DNA from: Pseudomonadota bacterium
GTDB lineage: Bacteria > Pseudomonadota > Gammaproteobacteria > Steroidobacterales > Steroidobacteraceae
NCBI GenBank assembly: GCA_018240525.1
Contig: JAFEFN010000014.1
Coordinates: 730,487-794,486, forward strand
Direction: 5' to 3'
DNA length: 64,000 bases
Shown piece by piece: positions 18,458 through 27,414 of this stretch (the stretch's first letter is position 1; each line of letters starts with the position of its first letter). The notes under the pieces were generated by a model. It worked only from the letters and a program-made list of their open reading frames with translations, ran no database searches and was not told the origin of the DNA. The position numbers and the translations under genes are program-made.

Positions 18458-19465
18458 TCACTCGCGGCCCTTGCGGCGCCCGGCACCGGCACCGGCGCCT
18501 GCGGCCGGGCGGCGACTGACCGGGGCGGTCGGCGGCGCGGTGCCGGCGGCGACGGCGACGACCTCCTCGGTTTCGAGCTCGTCGTCCTCGAGCGCAGGCT
18601 CGGCGGCGGCCTCGCCGGGGGTGGCAGCGGCGGGGACCGGCGGGCGGCGGCGCGCCGGCGCGGCGGCCTTCTTGCGCACGGCAGGCTGCGCCCGCTGCGG
18701 GCGGCCGCGGGCGGCCTTTTTGCGCGGGTTGCCCGCCTCGTCCAGCTCCACGAACTCGTCCTCGCCGACGGCCACCTGCGGCACCGACTCCTTGCCCTCG
18801 ATGACCGCATCGGCGATGCCGGCGGTGTAGAGCTGGATGGCGCGCATGGCATCGTCGTTGCCCGGGATGACGTACTCGACGCCATCCGGGGAGCAGTTGG
18901 TGTCCACGATCGCGACCACCGGGATGCCGAGCTTCTTGGCCTCGTGGATCGCGATGTTCTCGTGGCCGACGTCGATCACGAACAGCGCGTCCGGGAGCGA
19001 CTCCATGTTCTTGATGCCGCCCAGGCTCTTCTCGAGCTTGTCCATCTCGCGGCGCAGCTGGGTCGCCTCCTTCTTGCCACGCTTGTCGAGCGCGCCGGAG
19101 GCGGCCAGCTCGGTGATCTCGCCGAGCCGCTTGATCGACTGGCGGATGGTCTTGAAGTTGGTGAGCATGCCGCCCAGCCAGCGCTGGTTCACGTACGGCT
19201 GCTGGGCGCGGTCGGCTTCCTTCTGGATCGACTCGCGCGCCGAGCGCTTGGTGCCGACGAACAGCACCTTGCCGCCGTCGGCAATGACGCCCTTGATGAA
19301 GTTCGCGGCCTCCGCGTACAGCGGCTGCGTCTTCTCGAGGTTGATGATGTGGATTCGGTTACGTTCGCCGAAGATGTAAGGGGCCATCTTCGGGTTCCAG
19401 AAGCGGGTCTGATGTCCGAAATGGACTCCCGCCTCCAGCATCTGTCGCATGGACACGCCGGGCAT
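18458..19465 (-). CDS. rpsB: 30S ribosomal protein S2 with a long low-complexity C-terminal tail
   Basis: S2 binds the 30S shoulder late in assembly. Residues 1 to about 230 align with E. coli S2 (241 aa), starting MPGVSMRQMLEAGVHFGHQT and containing the conserved IPGNDDAMRAIQLY. The protein then continues for roughly 100 residues to 335. The tail has an acidic patch (VGEDEFVELDEAGN), a Lys/Arg/Ala/Pro stretch, a second acidic patch (PALEDDELETEE) and a basic end (GRRKGRE). The tail is an uninterrupted reading frame and ends cleanly. A good AGGAG lies seven bases before the ATG. Expression is probably from the promoter at 19606-19634, and S2 autoregulation at the leader is known in relatives. 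Confidence 0.96.
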   Translation of the reverse strand: MPGVSMRQMLEAGVHFGHQTRFWNPKMAPYIFGERNRIHIINLEKTQPLYAEAANFIKGVIADGGKVLFVGTKRSARESIQKEADRAQQPYVNQRWLGGMLTNFKTIRQSIKRLGEITELAASGALDKRGKKEATQLRREMDKLEKSLGGIKNMESLPDALFVIDVGHENIAIHEAKKLGIPVVAIVDTNCSPDGVEYVIPGNDDAMRAIQLYTAGIADAVIEGKESVPQVAVGEDEFVELDEAGNPRKKAARGRPQRAQPAVRKKAAAPARRRPPVPAAATPGEAAAEPALEDDELETEEVVAVAAGTAPPTAPVSRRPAAGAGAGAGRRKGRE

Positions 19466-19605
19466 GAAAGACTCCTGTGTGGGTTAAGCCTCCGCGCATC
19501 CTCGTGACCATCCCCGCGCGAGGCCCGTAAAGGACCTCCCGTTGGGACACCCAGTCACCGAGATCGTGATGCGCGTGTGGGTTGCGTTGCCAAAAAAGGC
19601 CGCGC

Positions 19606-19634
19606 TTTATACCATGAAGACCTCGCAGGAACAA
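19606..19634 (-). promoter_or_regulatory. Sigma-70 promoter of rpsB-tsf
   Basis: On the minus strand TTGTTC (19629-19634) and TATAAA (19606-19611) are separated by exactly 17 bases, an excellent sigma-70 pair in an otherwise G+C-rich gap. Transcription would start near 19599 and give a leader of about 130 nt before rpsB. The same AT-rich core could serve a weaker divergent promoter for map, where TTGCGT at 19582 is a possible -35, but this is poor. Confidence 0.75.
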
Positions 19635-19687
19635 CGTCTTACGCAGGAGCCCGCGGGCCTTGCCCGCCGGGGCCCCCAGCCCCATTG

Positions 19688-20467
19688 ATGACCGCTATGA
19701 ATGTGACGATCAAGACCCCCGAAGAGCAGGAAAAGATGCGCATCGCCGGCCGCCTGGCGGCCGAGGTGCTGGACATGATCGCCGAGCACGTGGTCCCCGG
19801 GGTGACCACCGAGGAGCTGGACCGGCTGTGCCATGAACACATCGTCCGGGTGCAGCGCTCGATCCCGGCCAACCTCAACTACCGGGGCTTCCCCAAGACC
19901 ATCTGCACCTCGGTCAACCACGTGGTCTGCCACGGCATCCCCAACGACAAGCGCCTCAAGGCCGGCGACTTCGTGAACATCGACGTGACCGTGATCCGCG
20001 ACGGCTACCACGGGGACACCAGCCGCATGTACTTCGTGGGCAAGCCTGCGGTGCACGCGCAGCGCCTGGCCGAGACCTGCTTCGCCGCCATGTGGCGCGG
20101 CATCGAGGTGGTGCGCCCCGGCGCCCACCTGGGCGACATCGGCCATGCCATCCAGAGCTACGTGGAGACCCACGACTACTCGGTGGTGCGCGAGTACTGC
20201 GGGCACGGCATCGGCAAGGTCTACCACGAGGACCCGCAGGTGCTGCACTACGGCGAGCCGGGCACGGGCATGGAGCTCAAGGCCGGCATGACCTTCACCA
20301 TCGAGCCGATGGTGAACGCCGGCAAGCGCCACGTGCGGCTGCTGCCCGATGGCTGGACGGTGATCACCAAGGACCATTCGCTGTCGGCGCAGTGGGAGCA
20401 CACCGTGCTGGTCACGCGCGACGGCTTCGACGTGCTGACGCTCGGCGCGGCCGGCCGGCCGCACTGA
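19688..20467 (+). CDS. map: Type I methionine aminopeptidase
   Basis: Map removes the initiator methionine from nascent proteins. The 259-residue pita-bread enzyme has all five metal ligands: Asp in NIDVTVIRDGYHGDTS (two), His in CGHGIGKVYHEDP, Glu in FTIEPM and Glu in QWEHTVLV. Two ATG codons compete, at 19688 and 19697. The second gives MNVTIKTPEEQEKM, which aligns exactly with E. coli MAISIKTPEDIEKM; neither has a clear ribosome site. It is divergent from rpsB, as usual, and two bases before glnD. Confidence 0.96.
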   Translation: MTAMNVTIKTPEEQEKMRIAGRLAAEVLDMIAEHVVPGVTTEELDRLCHEHIVRVQRSIPANLNYRGFPKTICTSVNHVVCHGIPNDKRLKAGDFVNIDVTVIRDGYHGDTSRMYFVGKPAVHAQRLAETCFAAMWRGIEVVRPGAHLGDIGHAIQSYVETHDYSVVREYCGHGIGKVYHEDPQVLHYGEPGTGMELKAGMTFTIEPMVNAGKRHVRLLPDGWTVITKDHSLSAQWEHTVLVTRDGFDVLTLGAAGRPH

Positions 20468-20469
20468 CG

Positions 20470-23196
20470 ATGCAGGCCGGGGACAGCGCACTGCCGCACA
20501 GCGTTCCCGCCGTCCCCTCCCCGTTGAGTTCCTGGCCGCTGCTGGCGCGGCTGCCGGCCGAGCTGCGCGGGGAGACCGACCCGGCCGCGTGGCGCGAGCG
20601 GCTGCGGCAGGCGAACGAGGAGCTGAAGAACCGCTTCCTCGCCGAGGAGCCGGTCGAGGACCTGGTGCACGCGCGCGCCGCGCTCGTGGACGCGGTGCTG
20701 GGCGAGGCCTGGCAGCGGCACTGCGCGCGCGAGGAGCACTGGGCGCTGGTGGCGGTGGGGGGCTACGGCCGCGGTGAGCTGCACCCCGCCTCCGACATCG
20801 ACATCCTGCTGCTGGTGCCGGCGGCACCGGATGCCCCCGGCAGTGCCGCGGTCGAGCGCCTGGTGACCTTCCTGTGGGACATAGGTCTGGAGGTCGGGCA
20901 CAGCGTGCGCACCGTCGCCGAGTGCGCCGAGGAGAGCATCGGCAACGTGAGCGTCATGACCACGCTCATCGAGGCGCGCCTGCTCGCCGGCAGCGCGCCG
21001 CTCCTGGCCGCGATGCGCGCGGCGCTGGCCCCGGAGCGCATCTGGCCGGTGAAGCAGTTCTTCGAGGCCAAGGTGCGCGAGCAGACCGAGCGGCACCTGA
21101 AGGCCAACGACACCGCCTACAACCTCGAGCCGAACGTGAAGACCGGCCCGGGCGGGCTGCGCGACATCCAGACCATCGCCTGGGTGGCCAAGCGGCACTT
21201 CGATGCGGACTCGCTCGACGGGCTGGTGACGCACGGCTTCCTCACCGAGGCGGAGCTGCGGCGGCTGAAGCTCGCCCAGGCCTTCCTGTGGAAGGTGCGC
21301 TTCGGCCTGCACGTGCTCACCGGCCGCCGCGAGGACCGGCTGCTGTTCGACCACCAGCTGCGCCTGGCGCAGAGCTTCGGCTACGAGGACGCCTCCTACA
21401 CCCTCGCCGTCGAGCAGTTCATGCAGCGCTACTACCGCACGGTCATGGAGGTGAGCCTCCTGAACGAGCTGCTGCTGGAGCTGTTCCGCGAGGCGATCCT
21501 CACCGAGAGCGAGCCGCCGCGCCCGCTCAATGCCCGCTTCCAGGTGCGCAACGGCTCGCTCGAGGCGGTCAACGAGGAGGTCTTCGCGCGCACCCCTTCC
21601 GCGCTGCTCGAGCTGTTCGTGCTGCTGCAGCTGAACCCGGACATCCAGGGCGTGCGTGCCTCGACCATCCGCGCCATCGGCAAGAGCCTGTGGCTGATCG
21701 ACGAGGAGTTCCGCCAGAACCCGCGCCACCACCGCCTGTTCCTGGAGATCCTGCGCGCCCCGGTCGGGGTGACGCACGAGCTGCGCCGCATGAACACCTA
21801 CGGGGTGCTGGGCCGCTACATCCCGGCCTTCGGCCGCGTGGTCGGACGCATGCAGTACGACCTGTTCCACGCCTACACCGTGGATGCGCACACGCTGTTC
21901 GTGGTGAGCAACCTGCGCCGCTTCGCGATCCCGCGCTACGACCACGAGCTGCCCGAGGCCTCGCGCGTGATGCAGCAGCTGCCGCGCCCGGAGATCGCCT
22001 ACCTCTCGGCGCTGTTCCACGACATCGCCAAGGGGCGCGGCGGGGACCACTCCGAGCTCGGCGCCGTCGATGCCGAGGCCTTCTGCCTCGAGCAGGGCCT
22101 GTCCGCGTACGATGCGCGCCTGGTGGCCTGGCTGGTGCGCAACCACCTGCAGCTCTCGATCACCTCGCAGAAGCAGGACATCACCGACCCGGAGGTCATC
22201 AACGCCTTCGCACGCCGCGTCGGCGACGAGGCGCACCTGGACTACCTGTACGTGCTCACCTGCGCCGACGTGCGCGGCACCAACCCGAAGCTGTGGAACT
22301 CCTGGAAGGGCTCGCTGTTCCGCGACTTCTACCAGCGCGTCAAGCGCGCCCTGCGGCGCGGCCTGGAGAGCCCGATCGATGCCGAGCAGCTGGTGCGCGA
22401 CACCCAGGACAGTGCGCGGCGCGTGCTGCTCGAGCGCGGCATCGCCGCGGCGGACATCGACGCCGCCTGGCGGCGCTTCACCGCCAGCTACTTCCTGCAG
22501 TACTCCCCCGAGGAGATCGCCTGGCACACGCGCCTGCTGGCCGAGCGTGAGGCCGGCTCGGACGAGCCGCTGGTGGCGATCGAGCCGCGCAGCATCCACG
22601 GCACCACCGCAGCATTGGTCTTCGCCCGCTCGCGCCACCACGGCTTCGCGCGCACCACCGCCGCCCTCGACCAGCTCGGCCTGAACATCGTGGACGCGCG
22701 CATCACCCCGACCGGGGACGGCTTCAGCCTGGACCTGTACCACCTGCTCGAGGACGACGGCACGGCAATCACCGACAGCGACCGCCAGCAGGAGATCGAG
22801 CGGGCCCTGTGGCGCTCGCTGCAGGGGCCGGCCGATGCGCCCTTCACCGTCTCGCGCCGCGCGCCGCGCCAGGCGCGCATGTTCAACACCGCCACGCACG
22901 TGCTGCTGAGCGTCGATGAGCGCAACCGCCGCTCGGTGCTCGAGCTCACCGCCGGGGACCGCCCCGGGCTGCTGTGCGAGGTCGGCAAGGTACTCATGGC
23001 CGAGCGCATCGAGCTGCAGGCCGCCAAGATCATGACCGTCGGCGAGCGGGCGGAGGATGTCTTCTACCTCACCGACTTCAACAACCAGCCGCTGAGCACG
23101 GCGGCCGCGGAGCGCCTGAAGGAGCGCCTGATGCAGGCGCTGGATGAGGGCCAGGCCGCGCTGCGCTCAGGGATCGCCGGGGCGCTGGCCGGATGA
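20470..23196 (+). CDS. glnD: Bifunctional PII uridylyltransferase/uridylyl-removing enzyme
   Basis: GlnD senses glutamine and uridylylates or deuridylylates PII (GlnB/GlnK), setting nitrogen status. The 908-residue protein has the nucleotidyltransferase motif VGGYGRGELHPASDIDILLL at about residue 95, a GlnE/GlnD linker, the HD hydrolase motif HDIAKGRGGDHS near residue 515, and two C-terminal ACT domains (starting near HGTTAALVFARSR and RSVLELTAGDRPGLL). The start ATG is two bases after the map stop. It overlaps dapC by four bases, the map-glnD-dapC order typical of this bacterial group. Confidence 0.97.
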   Translation: MQAGDSALPHSVPAVPSPLSSWPLLARLPAELRGETDPAAWRERLRQANEELKNRFLAEEPVEDLVHARAALVDAVLGEAWQRHCAREEHWALVAVGGYGRGELHPASDIDILLLVPAAPDAPGSAAVERLVTFLWDIGLEVGHSVRTVAECAEESIGNVSVMTTLIEARLLAGSAPLLAAMRAALAPERIWPVKQFFEAKVREQTERHLKANDTAYNLEPNVKTGPGGLRDIQTIAWVAKRHFDADSLDGLVTHGFLTEAELRRLKLAQAFLWKVRFGLHVLTGRREDRLLFDHQLRLAQSFGYEDASYTLAVEQFMQRYYRTVMEVSLLNELLLELFREAILTESEPPRPLNARFQVRNGSLEAVNEEVFARTPSALLELFVLLQLNPDIQGVRASTIRAIGKSLWLIDEEFRQNPRHHRLFLEILRAPVGVTHELRRMNTYGVLGRYIPAFGRVVGRMQYDLFHAYTVDAHTLFVVSNLRRFAIPRYDHELPEASRVMQQLPRPEIAYLSALFHDIAKGRGGDHSELGAVDAEAFCLEQGLSAYDARLVAWLVRNHLQLSITSQKQDITDPEVINAFARRVGDEAHLDYLYVLTCADVRGTNPKLWNSWKGSLFRDFYQRVKRALRRGLESPIDAEQLVRDTQDSARRVLLERGIAAADIDAAWRRFTASYFLQYSPEEIAWHTRLLAEREAGSDEPLVAIEPRSIHGTTAALVFARSRHHGFARTTAALDQLGLNIVDARITPTGDGFSLDLYHLLEDDGTAITDSDRQQEIERALWRSLQGPADAPFTVSRRAPRQARMFNTATHVLLSVDERNRRSVLELTAGDRPGLLCEVGKVLMAERIELQAAKIMTVGERAEDVFYLTDFNNQPLSTAAAERLKERLMQALDEGQAALRSGIAGALAG

Positions 23197-24389
23197 ACCC
23201 GCGCCTGCTGGCGCTGCACGCCTACCCCTTCGAGCGCCTGGCGCGCCTGAAGGCCGGCGTGGTGCCGCCGCAGAACCTCAGGCACATCGCCATGTCGATC
23301 GGCGAACCGCAGCACGCCCCGCCGGAGTTCGTGCTGGAGACCCTGCGCCGGCACCTGGCCGACCTGGGCAGCTACCCGAGCACGGCGGGGGTCCCGGCGC
23401 TGCGCGAGGCGTGCGCGGCCTGGCTCACGCGCCGCTACGTATTGCGCGAGGGCAGCGTCGACCCGCAGAGCATGGTGCTGCCGGTGAACGGCACGCGCGA
23501 GGCGCTGTTCGCCTTCGTGCAGGCGGCGGTGGATCAGGCGCAGGAGCCGGCGGTGCTCATGCCCAACCCCTTCTACCAGATCTACGAGGGTGCGGCCCTC
23601 CTGGCCGGTGCGCGCCCGTACTTCCTGGACACGGTGCCGCAGACGGACTTCCTGCCCGACCTTGCGGCGGTGCCCGAGCCGCTGTGGCGGCGCTGCCAGG
23701 TGCTGATGCTGTGCACGCCCGGCAACCCGACCGGGGCGGTGCTGCCGCTGGAGTACCTGCAGCGCGCCCTGGACCTGGCCGAGCGCTACGACTTCGTCAT
23801 CGCCAGCGATGAGTGCTACGCGGACATCTACCTCGATGAAGCCTCGCCCCCGCCGGGGCTGCTGGAGGCGGCCGAGGCCAGCGGCGTGCAGGACTTCAGG
23901 CGCTGCGTGGTGTTCCACAGCCTCTCCAAGCGCTCGAGCCTGCCGGGCCTGCGCTCCGGGTTCGTCGCCGGGGACCCGCAGCTGATCGCGCGCTTCCTCG
24001 TATACAGGACCTACCACGGCAGCGCGATGCCGGTGCCGACCCAGCAGGCGAGCATCGCGGCCTGGTCCGACGATGCGCACGCGGCGGCGAACCGCCGCCT
24101 CTACCAGCAGAAGTTCGCCCGCGTGCTGCCCATCCTCAGGCCGCATCTCGATGTCGGCGCCCCGGCCGGCGCCTTCTACCTGTGGCCGCAGGTGGGCGGG
24201 GACGACGAGGCGTTCGCGCGCAACCTGTTCGCGCGGCAGAACATCACCGTCCTGCCCGGCAGCTACCTGGCGCGCGATGCCGGCGCGGGCAACCCGGGCG
24301 CGCACCGGGTGCGCATCTCGCTCGTGCCGCCGGTGGCCGCCTGCGTCGAGGCCGCCGAGCGCATCACCCACTTCCTGAAGACCGCCTGA
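23193..24389 (+). CDS. dapC: Succinyldiaminopimelate transaminase
   Basis: This class I/II PLP aminotransferase converts N-succinyl-2-amino-6-ketopimelate to N-succinyl-LL-DAP in lysine and peptidoglycan synthesis. The 398-residue sequence has CTPGNPTG, ASDECYADIY and the PLP-lysine motif HSLSKRSSLPGLRSGF. It overlaps glnD (ATGA) and precedes dapD by 14 bases, so it acts in the same pathway as its neighbour; dapE is also in the window (45277). The family resemblance and the dapD linkage favour DapC over a general aspartate transaminase. Confidence 0.93.
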   Translation: MNPRLLALHAYPFERLARLKAGVVPPQNLRHIAMSIGEPQHAPPEFVLETLRRHLADLGSYPSTAGVPALREACAAWLTRRYVLREGSVDPQSMVLPVNGTREALFAFVQAAVDQAQEPAVLMPNPFYQIYEGAALLAGARPYFLDTVPQTDFLPDLAAVPEPLWRRCQVLMLCTPGNPTGAVLPLEYLQRALDLAERYDFVIASDECYADIYLDEASPPPGLLEAAEASGVQDFRRCVVFHSLSKRSSLPGLRSGFVAGDPQLIARFLVYRTYHGSAMPVPTQQASIAAWSDDAHAAANRRLYQQKFARVLPILRPHLDVGAPAGAFYLWPQVGGDDEAFARNLFARQNITVLPGSYLARDAGAGNPGAHRVRISLVPPVAACVEAAERITHFLKTA

Positions 24390-24403
24390 GTGAGACTGCC
24401 GCG

Positions 24404-25240
24404 ATGACCGACACGAGCCGCCTGAAGAGCCTGATCGATGCGGCGTTCGAGGAGCGCGCCGCCCTCACCCCGCAGAGCGTGCCGGCCGCGACCGCCGCCG
24501 CCATTGAGGAGAGCATCGCGCTCCTGGACTCAGGCGGCGCCCGCGTCGCCGAGCCCGCCGCCGGCGGCTGGGTGGTGCACGAGTGGCTGAAAAAGGCGGT
24601 GCTGCTCTCCTTCCGCATCCGCGACAACACGCCATTCGAGGCCGGCTACACCCGCTTCTACGACAAGGTGCCGCTGAAGTATGCGCAGGCGAGCGAGGAG
24701 CAGCTGCGCGCGGGCGGGGCCCGGGTCGTACCCGCCGCCGTCGTGCGCCGCGGCGCCTACATCGCCCCCAACGTCGTGCTCATGCCGAGCTTCGTGAACA
24801 TCGGCGCCTGGGTCGGCCCGGGCACCATGGTCGACACCTGGGCGACGGTCGGCTCGTGCGCCCAGATCGGCCGCAACGTCCACCTCTCCGGCGGCGTCGG
24901 CATCGGCGGGGTGCTCGAGCCGCTGCAGGCGGCCCCGACCATCATCGAGGACGACTGCTTCATCGGTGCGCGCTCGGAGGTGGTCGAGGGCGTGATCGTG
25001 GGCGCAGGCTCGGTCATCTCCATGGGGGTCTTCATCGGCCAGAGCACGCGCATCCTCGACCGCACCACCGGGCAGATCCTGCAGGGCCACGTGCCGCCCG
25101 GCTCGGTGGTGGTCTCCGGCAGCCTGCCCGCCCCCGACAGGAGCCACAGCCTCTACTGCGCGGTGATCGTCAAGCGCGTCGATGCGCGCACCCGCGCCAA
25201 GACTTCGATCAACGAGCTGCTGCGCACGATCGACTCCTGA
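24404..25240 (+). CDS. dapD: 2,3,4,5-tetrahydropyridine-2,6-dicarboxylate N-succinyltransferase
   Basis: DapD transfers succinyl from succinyl-CoA to tetrahydrodipicolinate. The 278-residue protein has an N-terminal helical domain (TDTSRLKSLIDAAFEERA), a hexapeptide beta-helix (NIGAWVGPGTMVDTWATVGS) and a C-terminal domain ending VKRVDARTRAKTSINELLR. Length matches E. coli DapD (274). The last 27 codons have a diverged copy 1.6 kb downstream, beyond the porin (26843-26935). Confidence 0.97.
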   Translation: MTDTSRLKSLIDAAFEERAALTPQSVPAATAAAIEESIALLDSGGARVAEPAAGGWVVHEWLKKAVLLSFRIRDNTPFEAGYTRFYDKVPLKYAQASEEQLRAGGARVVPAAVVRRGAYIAPNVVLMPSFVNIGAWVGPGTMVDTWATVGSCAQIGRNVHLSGGVGIGGVLEPLQAAPTIIEDDCFIGARSEVVEGVIVGAGSVISMGVFIGQSTRILDRTTGQILQGHVPPGSVVVSGSLPAPDRSHSLYCAVIVKRVDARTRAKTSINELLRTIDS

Positions 25241-25349
25241 CAGGGCGCAGCGCCGCCGGGCGCAACCGCTTTGTCACCGGCACGCGACTGACGGCGTTAC
25301 CCCCGATCCGTGAACCTTCCGGCTCGCAAGCCATGGAGTCGGAAGTGAC

Positions 25350-26756
25350 ATGCAGAGCTCGATGATAGGATCGATCCGCGCGCGCCGGCGCGCGGCCGCA
25401 GCGGTCGCCGTGCTGGGCCTCCTCGCCGCGGCCACCCCGCTGCCCGCCCAGCAGAAGACCGGCCCGGGCGTGCCGGCGGCGGACAGCCTGACCTGGAATG
25501 GCATCACCCTCTACGGCGTCATCGACATCGGCGTGCAGTACGACACGCACATGGCGCCCTTCACCCCCTACCGCCCGGCGGCCAGCGGCAACATCGTGCG
25601 CTCCAACAGCCACCAGTCCGCCTTCGGCCTGACCCCGAGCAACATGGGCCAGTCGCGCATCGGCCTGCAGGGCAACGAGGCCCTCACCGATGACCTGTCG
25701 GCCATCTTCCAGGTCGAGACCTTCTTCAACCCCCAGTCCGGCGAACTCGCCGACTCGCTGCGCTCGCTCACCGAGAACAACGGCAAGGCCGTCAAGGACC
25801 AGAGCGTCGGCGTCGACGGCAGCTCCGCCGGGCAGTTGCTGCAGACCGCCTACCTCGGGCTGAAGTCGCGGCGCTTCGGCACCCTCACCTTCGGGCGCCA
25901 GCAGGCCCTGGTGGCCGAGGGTATGGTGCGCTACGACCCGAACCAGCTCGCCTCGGCCTTCGGACTGCTCGGCGCCTCGAACACCTACGCCGGCGCCGGC
26001 AGCAGCGAGGACAACCGCCTGGACTCGACCGCCAAGTACGCGCTTCGCCTGGGCGAGCACCTGCACCTCGCCGGGCTCTACAAGTTCAACGGTTCCACCG
26101 GATCGGCGCGCACCGCCGTGCAGGGGAACGTGGGGGGCAGCGTGGGCGCGCTGTCGATCGATGGCTACTACTCGCAGGTGAACAGCTCCATCACCGGCAG
26201 CTCGCTGAGCGCGGCCCAGGTGGCGACGCTGCCCGCCGGCTACGCGCTCGGCAAGTCGCTGCTCGGCACGGTCTCGGACAACACCACCTATGCCTTGATG
26301 GGCCTGTACCCGCTCGGGCGCCTGAAGCTCTTTGCCGGCTACGAGAACATCACCTGGACCAACCCGCGGCATCCCCTCGAGGCCGGCTTCGGCAACATCG
26401 GCGGCTACGTGCTCGCCTACGTGAGCAACACCGCCTACAACGAGCGCAAGATCGGCAACGTCTACTGGTCCGGGCTGCGCTACGCGGTCAGCCAGCCCCT
26501 GGAACTGAGCGCGGGCTACTACCGGGTGCACCAGGCCGGGTTCGGGACCGGCGCCCTCGCCGGCTGCAGCTCGGCTGCCAGCAGCAAGTGCAGCGGCGAC
26601 CTGCAGGCCGTCTCCCTGGCGGCCGACTACCGCTTCAACGTGCACTTCGACGCCTACCTGGGCGCCACGTACAGCAAGGCGAGCGGCGGGCTGGCCTCGG
26701 GCTTCCTCTACACGGACAACATCAACCCGACCCTCGGCGGGCGCTACAAGTTCTGA
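25350..26756 (+). CDS. Gram-negative trimeric porin (Burkholderia/Neisseria type)
   Basis: The 468-residue precursor has a twin-basic n-region, a hydrophobic core and an LPAQ signal cleavage region. The mature part opens with a typical first strand (SLTWNGITLYGVIDIGVQYD) and ends in GRYKF, with the C-terminal Phe needed for Bam assembly. Many alternating hydrophobic strands fit a 16-strand barrel. GGAAG six bases before the ATG is a fair ribosome site. It lies between the intact dapD and a fragment of a second dapD 3' end, so it probably arrived with that rearrangement. The substrate is not predictable. Confidence 0.88.
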   Translation: MQSSMIGSIRARRRAAAAVAVLGLLAAATPLPAQQKTGPGVPAADSLTWNGITLYGVIDIGVQYDTHMAPFTPYRPAASGNIVRSNSHQSAFGLTPSNMGQSRIGLQGNEALTDDLSAIFQVETFFNPQSGELADSLRSLTENNGKAVKDQSVGVDGSSAGQLLQTAYLGLKSRRFGTLTFGRQQALVAEGMVRYDPNQLASAFGLLGASNTYAGAGSSEDNRLDSTAKYALRLGEHLHLAGLYKFNGSTGSARTAVQGNVGGSVGALSIDGYYSQVNSSITGSSLSAAQVATLPAGYALGKSLLGTVSDNTTYALMGLYPLGRLKLFAGYENITWTNPRHPLEAGFGNIGGYVLAYVSNTAYNERKIGNVYWSGLRYAVSQPLELSAGYYRVHQAGFGTGALAGCSSAASSKCSGDLQAVSLAADYRFNVHFDAYLGATYSKASGGLASGFLYTDNINPTLGGRYKF

Positions 26757-26842
26757 GCCGACGGTGCTAGCGGGGGACGCGCCGGGCGGGCGCCAGGCGG
26801 GCCTGGGCACGGACCGGCTCGAAGGCGCGCAGCGCCCGGGTT

Positions 26843-26935
26843 AGTCTCTACTGCGCGGTCATCGTCAAGCGCGTAGATGCGCAGACGCGCGCGAAGACCT
26901 CCATCAACGAGCTGCTGCGCAGCAGTGAAGCGTAG
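26843..26935 (+). pseudogene. Vestigial 3' end of a second dapD
   Basis: Thirty codons plus a stop read SLYCAVIVKRVDAQTRAK, then TSINELLRSSEA. The first 27 codons match the dapD C-terminus (SLYCAVIVKRVDARTRAK, then TSINELLR) with one amino-acid change and about nine base differences over roughly 76 aligned bases, mostly at third positions. The rest of the gene is absent: homology stops abruptly upstream of the Ser codon. The ten bases GCGCAGCGCC occur both just after the intact dapD stop (25245-25254) and just before this fragment (26827-26836). It has no start and should not be expressed. Confidence 0.9.
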
Positions 26936-26953
26936 CCGCTCCCGGCGAGCGCC

Positions 26954-27328
26954 TCAGCGTAGCTTGGCGGCCCGCGGCGTGCGCTCGCCGGCAAGCTGCC
27001 CGGCAATGGGCGTGAAGCTGCGCGCGGCGCGGCGCTGCAGAGCCTTATCGAACTGCCGGTAGATGCGGATCAGCTCGCGCCCGAAGGCGGTCAGGGTTGC
27101 GCCACCACCCCCGCGCCCACCCTTGGCCGTGATGACCACCGGTTCCCGGTAGCTGGTGTTCATGCTGTTGAGCAGCACCCAGGCGCGGCGATAGCTCATG
27201 TCCATCGCGCGGGCGGCCTGCGAAAGCGAGCCGGCGCGCGCAATGTGCTCCAGCAGCTCGATCTTGCCCGGGCCGACGGTGACGTCGCGGCCAAAATGCA
27301 CGCGAAACCGTACCCGCATCGTGCTCAT
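26954..27328 (-). CDS. ModE-like one-domain winged-helix regulator
   Basis: The 124-residue protein matches the N-terminal DNA-binding domain of ModE/LysR-type winged helices: GPGKIELLEHIARAGSLSQA, then MSYRRAWVLLNSMN and a glycine-rich wing GGRGGGGATLTAFGRELI. It lacks the molybdate-binding MOP domains, so it may be a molybdate regulator of the short type or simply ModE-like. I chose the ATG at 27326-27328 because GGAGG lies eight bases before it and the fold starts there. A GTG at 27416-27418 overlapping the ClC stop (GTGA) would add 30 unlikely residues but could couple translation to that gene. Confidence 0.8.
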   Translation of the reverse strand: MSTMRVRFRVHFGRDVTVGPGKIELLEHIARAGSLSQAARAMDMSYRRAWVLLNSMNTSYREPVVITAKGGRGGGGATLTAFGRELIRIYRQFDKALQRRAARSFTPIAGQLAGERTPRAAKLR

Positions 27329-27414
27329 CGTTCGCGCCTCCGTGGGGGCGATCCTAACCCAACTGCCGGTGCGGGTGCCTGGAGCTGTGGCCGCGTGCGC
27401 CGCCGGCGACCGGG

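Noticed and set aside
17542..18885. 447-codon upstream extension of tsf
   Set aside because: The extra 151 codons are an Arg/Pro/Ser-rich out-of-frame reading of the rpsB tail. The true EF-Ts start is at 18432.
20248..22899. Minus-strand open frame opposite glnD
   Set aside because: Same codon-bias shadow. glnD on the plus strand has all expected domains.
25255..25300. Pho box or promoter before the first porin
   Set aside because: A single TTGTCAC half-site has no second repeat at 11 bases, and no good -10 follows.
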